From the NCBI GenBank assembly GCA_002077045.2, contig KZ111153.1:186094-216008 (forward strand): a stretch of 29,915 nucleotides of DNA, written 5' to 3'. The stretch comes from Rachicladosporium sp. CCFEE 5018 (taxonomy: Eukaryota > Ascomycota > Dothideomycetes > Cladosporiales > Cladosporiaceae). This document shows positions 1 through 8,155 of the stretch, in pieces (within the stretch, counting starts at the first letter, position 1; each line of letters starts with the position of its first letter). The notes beneath the pieces are model-generated. The model saw nothing but the letters and a program-made list of their open reading frames with translations, did no database searches and was not told the origin of the DNA. The translations under genes and the position numbers were made by a program.

Positions 1-910
1 GCGTGCCATTGCAGGCGGTCAGTGTGCGTCGGGGCTCCATATGGTATCGGTGATTGCTGCTGCGGTGGTAGCCTTACGTCGCCAGCCACGGCGTGCGGAA
101 TACCCTGAGGCATCTCGTGAGCTCGCCATGTACTCAGGTTGGCTCCTGCAGCTGAAGGCGATGCGGCAGGACCGGTAAGTGGATGCGATAAGTTTGGACC
201 GTAGCCAGGATGCTGGTGTTGCCAGCCGGGAGGAGGAGGGCCTGATGGCGGTGCATTGGTGTTCGAGAAGCTCCGAGCCGTTGAAGCAGACGCTGAGCGA
301 GCAATCTCAATAGCAGAGGGCTGTGTCAAAGGCGAGGGCGTGTGAGCGGCCAGTCTCCCCGGCTCGGGTACTCGAGCTGTCACGTGGTTAGTCAACCTGT
401 CCGATACCACAGCCCAAAGAGCATTGGCGAATGCGGAGACGAACTGTGACGCTTACTATCAGTTGGGGGCAAGCTGACGGGCAAGCCAGCCTCGCTCATG
501 CGCAAGCGCAAGTAAGAGTTTTCTTCCTCTAGTTCGCGATTCCTTTGTCGAGTCACAGCGACAACCTGTTCGCTGGCGTCGTGCGACTGGCGTAAGTCGG
601 TAATATTCCGTTCAAGCCCATCGATATGGTCTTTCGTTCGTTGTCGAATAGCTCGTTGTGCCTCTCGATCGTTCGCGCGTTTGCGCTCGAGCTGGGCGGT
701 AGAAAGTGTGCTCACGCTTCGAGTCCCAGCCCTAGAAGCGCGTTTCTTGGATGATCCGGATCTGCGTGCTTCTGACTCAGAGGACGCGTAGCCGTGCGAA
801 GTTGCGCGTTCGTGTCCAGCATTCGACGAGTCTGACGGATCTGGATTCATCGAATACCACACGCCAGCGGGACTGAAAGAATTCCACGTTGTCGTTGCGA
901 CGCACGTCAT
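1..910 (-). CDS. bZIP transcription factor, fungal divergent-basic-region type (3' end outside window)
   Basis: This is a nuclear DNA-binding regulator. Exon 1 is 910-457. A coiled bZIP segment spans about residues 73-138: a basic region with RKRANDREAQRAIRQRT, then heptad positions L99, L106, S113, T120, L127 and L134. An 80-nt intron (456-377) has donor GTAAGC, branch ACTAAC and acceptor ACAG. After splicing, the frame stays open from 376 to the window edge, giving a Pro/Ser/Gln-rich region of about 125 residues. Without splicing the frame stops at 392. The start is the ATG at 910; M21 is an alternative. The invariant Asn of classical bZIP basic regions is Asp here when aligned on QRAxR. 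That variant is common in one Pezizomycotina bZIP group, often with a C-terminal DUF3425 domain (family knowledge), which would lie off the left edge. Target genes cannot be told from this window. Confidence 0.85.
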
Positions 911-1696
911 GGGATCAGAGAGAGAGTACTCCAGCGGTGTAGCGAGCTTGAAAGTGAGCGAATGGCTTGGCCAGCGTACCCCAGTAAATCCTTGCTGTTG
1001 CAGGTGGAGTTGATAGGATGCAAGACTGCCAGCGTACCGTTAGCTGATCGCCGCTACTGTAAATCGCGTGCGTCGGCTGTTGATGATGCTTGACAATTAA
1101 TATGGCTAACCGACATGGAACAGTCAGGCTATCGAAGTCCGAGATGGAACAACTATATATTAGATTGTTGATTCATTGGCTAGGGCTCCAGACGCACGCT
1201 CGAGGACTATTCTTGTTTCAGATCCGTCCCTGGGTGTCAGTGCGAAAGGGGTGGTGCATGATCGCAGCCTCGTCGTTGACACTAAGATGCTTCGAGAGAT
1301 GGAAGAAGTTGGACATTGGCTCGGAGTGCAGCCGAGAATCGAACGACGATCAGAGGCTTGCAGCATGCCCCTAGCTGTCATTTGAACGGTGTGCCCATGC
1401 ACGGCCTGCATGTGCCTATCCTCATGCAACCCGCACGCTGGGCAACGGGTTGTAGCGTCAATTGCGTCGATGATAGCACATGGAGCCGCACGAGCCTATT
1501 GCGCGACCACATTGCTCACGGGCTGCAGGGTGCCTCTGCTCCCCGGAAGATGGTGGGCGCTCACGAGGACACACATGGTTGTGAGACGTTTCGGTATTAT
1601 CCGAAGTCGCTGATCGCAAGCGTCGAGACGTGTGATCGATCTTTGAGTGTTCGCTGTCATGTGTAATGCTGCCATGTTGAATCAATCTCGTAGATG

Positions 1697-1742
1697 CGGC
1701 TATGCTGTGATCGGGTTGTATCGATGAGCCACTGCATAGCCG
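1697..1742. repeat. Inverted repeat, 12-bp arms
   Basis: Arms 1697-1708 and 1731-1742 are reverse complements with one mismatch (core CGGCTATGC/GCATAGCCG), separated by 22 nt. Function is unknown. The repeat lies in a gene-free stretch with other hairpins. Confidence 0.5.
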
Positions 1743-2303
1743 AAGTCGACCCTGATAGCAGGTCGAAGAGGGACAAGTGGAGAGCTGAGCTAAAAACTGG
1801 GCAATTACCGCGCCTGCCTGCATGTCCTTGTTGGCGAACATGAAATGCATTCTCGATGACCGTGCCAGCATCGCACCGATGATGCATAATTGGCACCACT
1901 CTACCTTCAAATCGGCGACGCATCTTCCACTCGGATTTAGCCCTGCTAATACCCAAACTTCACAGGTCAAAACCTTCACGGGACAAGCCCAGTCTTGGAA
2001 AGTTGCGGCCCAAAAAGTGTGGTGCCGATCAACAGAGATTAGCTTCGCCTCGAAATGCGATGCTGCCGACGAAGAGGCTCCCGCCATGTTCGTTGCCTCG
2101 CTTGCATGAAGTGCAGCATAAGGTCAACACAGTTGCTTCTTTCCATTCAGGGTGTGCTATCGACTGTTGTGCAAACCGGCCCACGGCTATGCTCCGACTG
2201 CAGCCCAACACGCCCCCACTTACACCCGCATTGTTGGAATATATGCCACGTGCGCAGGCGGTAGTGGCGTGCACTAGCCGAGGTAAGGTTTGCGACTGCT
2301 CGA

Positions 2304-2328
2304 CCTGCTGGTGCAGTGGGCCAGCAGG
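2304..2328. repeat. Inverted repeat, 8-bp perfect arms
   Basis: CCTGCTGG (2304-2311) and CCAGCAGG (2321-2328) flank a 9-nt loop. One such hairpin could arise by chance. It is listed because the surrounding 4.5 kb holds several. Confidence 0.4.
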
Positions 2329-3294
2329 CTTTCAAGGTACCGCGAGGTCGGCGAAGATTGGACCCGGCAGCGAAACATCAGACCTTTGGTCCTGCATTGG
2401 CAATCGAGATTGTACACCAACCTCAGCGCGTGGAGCATGGAGGTATTAAAGCAAAGCGCAGTGGACTGGGTTGGCATCTGCGAGCGCACTATCCGCCCAC
2501 CAGTATTCAGTACTGCGCGCGTACGACCATAACACAACTCTACATGCGTGCGACTTTAGTGGTTCGTGATCACGTCTCTGTCGTCGATCATTTCCGCGTG
2601 AAGGATGGAGCTTCGTGCTGGTCCTTCTAGCGCGTCTTCGTCTCTAGCCAAAGCTTCTCGAAGGCGGCACATCGATGTCGCAAATAGAGCCCCTGTTGTT
2701 TTCGCAACGACCAGATGGCATCTCCCGAAGCCCTCCCGAATAGATGGCGGCTGGGGCGGCTTGGCTTGCTTGGCGAGTCTTCACATGGCGTTTCAGATGC
2801 GGGCTCGTAACGTGAAACCTTCCGGGACGTGCACGAGGCTGAGACATCGCTTCTGTATCGATCTATATTGATCTACTGTATGCTGGGCGCTGTCTACGAC
2901 GTCAGTACTCGCGGACGATTAGGTTTGCGCACAGTATCTGTCAGCGTTCACCTTCAAGCCTGTGTCGCAGCGTCGAACGCTTGCTAACGTGCCGCAGTTG
3001 CGATTGATGCCTAGCTGCACAGCTGCTACAGCACATGACCGCGGAGACAGCTCCATCGCTCCACGGCTACGAAGGTATACTCTCCGCCTTGTCGTCTCGC
3101 AGGGAATTGGGCGGTGAGGTAGCTTACTCAGAAGGTTCAAGTGCAAGTCGACGTGGCGGCACGACCACACATTCCGATGCGGAGGTTGCACCATATTGGT
3201 ACAGAGTTTCGCTGGTTTGCTTGGAGATTGAGACTCGGCAATTTTTGGGCAGCTGTCATGATTCCATGTCGCCATGCGCGTCGAAGTTTATCGC

Positions 3295-3405
3295 TATGAG
3301 CATGCTCGATTGCTCTAGATATGCGTCTTGGACTCTTGGTGTGCGTATTGAATGGCCGCATCGTCCATGGCCAAACACAGACAAGAGCTATCGAGCATGC
3401 TCATA
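3295..3405. repeat. Long inverted repeat, 22-bp arms with one mismatch
   Basis: Positions 3295-3316 match the reverse complement of 3384-3405 at 21 of 22 bases, with the palindromic core GAGCATGCTC in each arm. The spacer is 67 nt. Arms this long and close together are not expected by chance. They suggest an inverted duplication, a fold-back element remnant or a structured transcript. No terminal target-site duplication or transposase was seen. Confidence 0.75.
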
Positions 3406-3434
3406 TGTTGACGAAGAATTATCGTCCGTCGCCT

Positions 3435-3520
3435 CGATGCCTCCACTGTTAGTCTCCACATCGTTGGCCATGTCAACATGGCGATGTTCCATTGAATGCT
3501 GTCAACAGTGGACAGCATCG
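3435..3520. repeat. Nested hairpin of about 86 nt
   Basis: The outer stem pairs CGATGC (3435-3440) with GCATCG (3515-3520) and CCACTGTT (3443-3450) with AACAGTGG (3504-3511). An inner stem pairs ACATCG (3458-3463) with CGATGT (3482-3487) and CCATGT (3468-3473) with ACATGG (3476-3481), with a 4-nt bulge and a tight loop. Together these give about 26 base pairs. The shape resembles a small-RNA precursor hairpin or a DNA cruciform. Expression is unknown. Confidence 0.65.
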
Positions 3521-3886
3521 GCGACACTCGCTATATCGGCGCTTCTCGAGCGGAGGCAGGTCCACACGCTCGCCCGTCTTTCTCGCGAGCGAGAGCATGA
3601 TCGACAGGCGCTACAGTACAGGCATTGCTCGTTGCAAACGTCGCCACAGTCTCGATGAAACATGGCAAGGCCCGACACACGGACCGTATTCTTTCGGGTG
3701 ATGTCCGGAACTCAGCCCTCGCATCAGCCCTGTCGATATGAACTGCACAGTCGTGCATGGTAGAAGCCAGCGACTCGTGCAACGCACAGCGGCTCCTGCC
3801 TGCATGGCACACATTGGGCGTGCGCGAAAACTGGCTGCATCACAGGCTTGGCGCTTAGGTTAAATGCACGACAATCAGGCTTTCGG

Positions 3887-3914
3887 TGATCGACACATGC
3901 ATCTCTGTCGATCA
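3887..3914. repeat. Perfect 9-bp inverted repeat of TGATCGACA
   Basis: TGATCGACA (3887-3895) and its reverse complement (3906-3914) surround a 10-nt spacer. The same 9-mer recurs on the plus strand at 3598-3606 and 4175-4183. It could be a protein-binding element or part of an old repeat. Confidence 0.55.
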
Positions 3915-4186
3915 ACACTCGTTCTACTCGCTTAGACAATTGCTGCGACAACGGTTACATGCATTGAAGCCTTAGGGCAGGATGACAGATGGGCTGAAAC
4001 AGCCGAGCAGCGAATGAGACGATTTGCCCTGCTACTGGTACCGAGGCCATAGACTTCGGCATTTAGCCGTGTCGTCGCGACAATGCACCCGAATGTGTTA
4101 CCTGTCAATTCTAAATCTGCTATGACCAAGTGATTGGTGGATCAATAGCTCTGAAACCATCTCTCGAGCAACGCTGATCGACAAGA

Positions 4187-4207
4187 TGCAGCTTCGGTGC
4201 AGCTTCG
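4187..4207. repeat. Short tandem duplication, 11-bp period
   Basis: TGCAGCTTCG occurs at 4187-4196 and again at 4198-4207. It lies just after a TGATCGACA copy. No function is evident. Confidence 0.5.
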
Positions 4208-4881
4208 AGATCGTTTGGAAGAATGCACTTGATCTAGCGTGACGATGAAGGCCAACCTCTACTGTACATCCACATCCACAGCTCGAAGCCAAGCACTGCA
4301 TCTGCGCGCTGGACAACCTGCCGAATACCCTGCATTGATTGGAGCTGTTCCCCAGACGCCACTCGCGAGCACAAACTTGTAACAGGTGCACCTCACTGAT
4401 GATGCCTTGTTTACGTACATCAAGGAAACAATACCCTCACCCTGCGTCACTGAAGCGACAATGCATGAGAGGACGGCAGAGCAAGAAGAACCTGGTCGCT
4501 TCACCCAGCACCTATCATGTACTAGATGCCTCCTCGAGGCCCGAGGCCATCCAAGTGCATGATCATGAGCAAGGTCATAGCATTCCGGCCACTCTCTCGG
4601 CCTGGCTTGGATGCAACCTGACCAGCCTGCTATGGGAGTACACTCCGTGCATTGCGCGAACAGGATGCTTGCCAGTGACCGCACATCGCTCCAGCAATTC
4701 CCAATCTGCCCCCATCCTATGCTGTATCTCGAGTGACCTATATCACTGCCAACGCCAATAGTGCAGAAGTCTGCTCCCACTTCCCCAAACCGGTCAATGC
4801 GAATACCTCAAAACCCTAGATACTGCAGACCCCAGAAAAGCAAATCGTCTAGAATCCTTCGCGTCGATCCCCCTGCCACAC

Positions 4882-4979
4882 TCCCCCAATCCAAACGCCT
4901 CCACGCATGTGGCCACCACAGAACCACTTCCCATAAACCCACACGCCTCCGCCACAAAGCGCCCAAATGCAAACGCCTC
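4882..4979 (-). repeat. Three degenerate copies of a ~20-bp GAGGCGT motif
   Basis: On the minus strand, GAGGCGT followed by (T/G)TG and a GGG run occurs from 4979, 4949 and 4901 downward. The copies lie inside an unassigned ATG-to-stop minus ORF (5177-4794, 127 aa) that reads them as EAFAFG, EACGFMG and EAFGLG. That ORF matches no family I know and is left unannotated as a gene. Confidence 0.45.
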
Positions 4980-5429
4980 TATGCGGGCTCTGGGAGCTGT
5001 GCACGAGAAACGCAGCGCGAGTCGTGCGAGGTGCAGGGCACTGTGCAGCTTGACAGTGTTGCGCGGCTCAGCAGCAGATGTGCTACTGCATTGTGCACGC
5101 AGGGAGGCGCGATGAGGGTGGGACGGGATGGCAGAGGTGGAAGGAACGGTCTTGGCGCAGCGCTTGGCGGGTGACATGTGAAGATGATCGCAGCGTGCGA
5201 TGCGATGTGAGTGGGAGCGGAAACCCTTTGCTCAGTCATTCGCAACAAGAGGGAAGAAAGGAGAGGTTCATGATCAGGGACACGCTTTGCTGGAGGGTAT
5301 GTAGATGGATCCCGTATGGCTCTTAGTAGACTGTATCCATCCATGAGACCTTCCCGTCTGTCCCGATCCCTGAACACCAGACACCCCGTGAACCCAACTA
5401 ACGCCCCCATCATCACCTGCTGTGCCCAA

Positions 5430-7646
5430 TCACGAGATTTCCATGCCCTCATCATCACCATCGCCATCCCCTTCGTCCCCATCCTCACCATCAGCAGTAG
5501 CCTGCCCTTCGCTCCCCACCCGTCCCCTCTTCCTCCCACTTCCACCCCAACACATCCCACTCCCCAGCCTCGCACCCCCAAGCCCGCCCACAGCCTCCAG
5601 CTCCTCACCACCCACCACTCTACCTTCCGGGTCCACGCCCTCACAGAGCTCAAACATCGCGCTTCGTTTCAAGCGACGGAAGCCTTCTGTGCGGACCACA
5701 CGACCCCAGTGCGTGAGGCAGAAGTTCGCAGCGCGGCGTTTGAGCCACTCCTCCTGTGCTGTGGAGGCGCGGTCGAAGATTAGCGCGGCATGCTGGACGT
5801 CTAGGTCGCGGACTAGGCGGTTGACGCAGAGGTGGCGGAGGCGGGGCATGTCGTAGATGTTGGAGAGGACGAGTAGATTCGCGACGTCTTCCAGCGATGG
5901 GCCGGAGGATAGGAGCTCAGTCTCTGGATGTGATGTCGAGGCCGATGAAAGCGATGAAGATGATGATGAGGTAGGAGGTGAGGTGATGGAGTCGGTGTAG
6001 AGGTAGTAGAGGAAGGCTTTCACAGCTGGATAGGGTTCAGGGATGTGCATTCGTGAGGTGTGGAATTCGGACATTTGGGCTGCATAGAGGCGGGAGAAGT
6101 GTGGCCAGCGAGCTGAGAGGATGAGGCGGTGGACGTGGATTGGAGGACTGTGGTTTGATGTTATAGCCGACGCTGAGGCTGAGAGCGAGGAGGATGAGTA
6201 TTCCGAGATCGTGTCGAGATCAGCGTAGTCTGTGTCGCTGAGGGCTGTTACCGTGAAGTCTGTGCCTGAGCCTGTTTCGGGAGGTTGGTTGAAGGTGCGG
6301 GCGAGGTCTGCACCGATTGCCGAGAGGTGTGAGGAGGCGTAGGTGTCGGAAGTGGGGATCTTCTCGCTGTTGCTGGCGTCCTGGCTCAGCTTGTTGCCCA
6401 GTAGACCAAACTTGCGGAGGTCGATTGGAAGAACGTCGCTTAGGTACTCTTCTGCATCGCCGTTGCCACCGCCACGCATCTCGCGAGGACAGCCTAGCAA
6501 CCAGGCGTGCGTGCCATCCGAGTCTAGACAGCAGTAGTGCCAACGGTAGGCAGGCGCAAACAAGTCTTTGCCATCTGCGAGTTTCTGCCATCGTAGTGTG
6601 TCCAGATCGAGGGCGGACAGTGAGGTCTCAAGCGGCATATTCGATGCTGGTGTGACGAAGTCAAGCATGCATCCAGAGCTGAAGACATGGAAATGGCTTC
6701 CTACGCCTTGTGTTGGCAGATTTGGTGATGAGATGAACTTAATCGAGCTGATAGCTCCTGGTGCTACAGGTGGCGTACGCTGAATCTGAGTAGCTGAGTT
6801 CGACTGTACAGTGCTACTGTTCGCTGCGTATCCAGTCGAGCCGTAGTTCGAGCCATATGGCGTGGAAGTGCCACTTAAGGCACCCTCAGCACCAGCAGCC
6901 CCATACGAAGGTGATCCTTCGAAAGCAGGCATGCCTCTGAAGTCAAGCCACCACACCTCACTCGTCCGCTCCATCTCCTCTCCCATACCACCACTGATCC
7001 ATATCTTGCCACCCCAGATCCACATGTGATGGTCGTAGCGCGGCACAAACCGCCATGTCCGAGTCCATGTCCATGTCTTTAGGTCGAGGAAGCATATGTC
7101 GTCCAGCACTCCATTCTCACTCCCGCTCATACCGCCGCACACGAACAGCTTGTCATCATGAATGACTGCAGAATGCCGCGCCCTACCTCGTGGTATCGGT
7201 CCATTGATCTCCGGCTGTGTCCAGTGTGCTGTGTCGACGTCGAAGATCACAACATCGGAAAGGTGTATGCGATGCTCGTTCTCTCCGCCATAAACCAGAA
7301 GCTTGTTGCCCCACAGACATGCGGTATGGCCCATCCGCACCCCTGGGATGTCGCCATAGTTGTCTACCAGACTCCACTGTCTGGCATTGAGGTTGAGCTT
7401 CAGGACATGGTTATAGACCTCATCCGTGTACTGATCGAAGCCTCCAAAGGCATAGATGAGATCCTTGCCAACGTAGGTGACTGAGGCATTCACAAGGCAT
7501 GCGGGTCTTTGACCAACTGTTGTAATGATCTTGGGCAGGTATGGCTCTGCTGCGCGCCGCCGGCCTCCCTTTTGAGGTGAGCCAGAGAGAACATATGTGT
7601 TGTTGGACATGTTCGAAGCCCGTGCCGAGGCCGAGTTGGACTGCAT
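5430..7646 (-). CDS. Kelch-repeat and BTB domain protein, Ral2-like
   Basis: This 738-residue protein has no introns. About residues 30-240 carry Kelch blades with GG-Y/W signatures (YAFGGFDQYTDEV, LLVYGGENEHRI, LFVCGGMSGSENG, WISGGMGEE); a further propeller-like stretch lies around 300-400. A BTB-like segment spans about 500-690 and is split by a Ser-rich insert, with LILSARWPHFSRLY, AFLYYLYTD and LLVLSNIYDMPRLRHLC. The Asp/Gly tail is low complexity. The Kelch-then-BTB order and the Pezizomycotina-style sequence fit orthologues of fission yeast Ral2, which acts upstream of Ras1 in shape and mating signalling (family knowledge; the assignment is inference). An in-frame TAA lies shortly upstream of the chosen ATG at 7646; M13 is an alternative. 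It is transcribed divergently from Cdc20. The name Ral2 is less certain than the domain calls. Confidence 0.85.
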   Translation of the reverse strand: MQSNSASARASNMSNNTYVLSGSPQKGGRRRAAEPYLPKIITTVGQRPACLVNASVTYVGKDLIYAFGGFDQYTDEVYNHVLKLNLNARQWSLVDNYGDIPGVRMGHTACLWGNKLLVYGGENEHRIHLSDVVIFDVDTAHWTQPEINGPIPRGRARHSAVIHDDKLFVCGGMSGSENGVLDDICFLDLKTWTWTRTWRFVPRYDHHMWIWGGKIWISGGMGEEMERTSEVWWLDFRGMPAFEGSPSYGAAGAEGALSGTSTPYGSNYGSTGYAANSSTVQSNSATQIQRTPPVAPGAISSIKFISSPNLPTQGVGSHFHVFSSGCMLDFVTPASNMPLETSLSALDLDTLRWQKLADGKDLFAPAYRWHYCCLDSDGTHAWLLGCPREMRGGGNGDAEEYLSDVLPIDLRKFGLLGNKLSQDASNSEKIPTSDTYASSHLSAIGADLARTFNQPPETGSGTDFTVTALSDTDYADLDTISEYSSSSLSASASAITSNHSPPIHVHRLILSARWPHFSRLYAAQMSEFHTSRMHIPEPYPAVKAFLYYLYTDSITSPPTSSSSSSLSSASTSHPETELLSSGPSLEDVANLLVLSNIYDMPRLRHLCVNRLVRDLDVQHAALIFDRASTAQEEWLKRRAANFCLTHWGRVVRTEGFRRLKRSAMFELCEGVDPEGRVVGGEELEAVGGLGGARLGSGMCWGGSGRKRGRVGSEGQATADGEDGDEGDGDGDDEGMEIS

Positions 7647-8155
7647 GGCTGTCGCAGGCCTGCCCCGCCGAAATTATTGCAGTGCTGGCAGAGGCGAGCA
7701 ATGTGCAACCGTCTGTCCTAGGAGGTCTCGCAAAGCCACCATCATTTGGCTCATGAGGTGCATTTCTTACTTCAGTTCCTCCATTGTGAAGACTTGCACA
7801 TGTCACCTTAGGCTGAGAATGGACGGCCTGATCCCTGCATGCGAGGCAGGTACCGAATGTGGGATGACGCCAGTACGGGTATACCCGATCGTCCCTGACA
7901 ACTGCTTGCAAGTGCAAACACGATAAAAGTCGGCGGCGGAGACCAGTCTCTTCTTCCACCCACCCACAATCAAACGCTTTACTCAGAGGCATACTTCACG
8001 TGCAACGAGTCCTCGGACTCTCTCTACCCAACCCATCACCGGCGTACTGCAAATATCTGCGAAACCATACTAACGGATCCCTTGACTGGGCCATCTACAG
8101 CAAATCGACAAACTTTCGCCAACACAACCACTTATCACGCAGCAACACCGCGGAT
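7647..8155. promoter_or_regulatory. Divergent promoter between the Kelch/BTB gene and CDC20
   Basis: The two start codons are 509 bp apart on opposite strands. The region holds a CACGTG box at 7997-8002 and a TATA-like GATAAAAG at 7922-7929 on the plus strand, both upstream of the Cdc20 ATG. No MCB (ACGCGT) site was seen. Site functions are inferred from motif only. Confidence 0.4.

Larger units (their letters stand above)
911..5429. other. 4.5 kb region without a convincing gene
   Basis: All six frames carry only short ORFs of Cys/His/Arg-rich composition with no recognisable domain, and many overlap on opposite strands. I found no splice-joined protein family. The stretch contains the bZIP promoter at its left end, the Kelch gene 3' untranslated region at its right end, several inverted repeats (about 1697-1742, 2304-2328, 3295-3405, 3435-3520, 3887-3914) and a cluster of the 9-mer TGATCGACA. 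Base composition is not strikingly AT-rich, so a strongly RIP-mutated transposon is not suggested. A non-coding RNA, or an eroded repeat or gene, remains possible. Confidence 0.6.

Noticed and set aside
1316..1390. tRNA-like T-arm (CGTTCGATTCTC on the minus strand)
   Set aside because: The flanking bases do not form the 5-bp T stem, and no acceptor stem, D arm or anticodon arm could be paired.
1458..2087. 209-codon minus-strand ORF
   Set aside because: No recognisable motif and shadow-like composition. It overlaps other open frames on both strands and includes an inverted repeat.
3035..3658. 207-codon plus-strand ORF in the gene-free block
   Set aside because: Its composition is Cys/His/Arg/Ser-rich with no domain, it overlaps minus-strand ORFs, and it spans both long inverted repeats, which suggests non-coding DNA.
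8000..8155. Upstream extension of CDC20 by 52 codons
   Set aside because: The extension contains no ATG (it opens at GTG), and the residues do not resemble Cdc20 N-termini.
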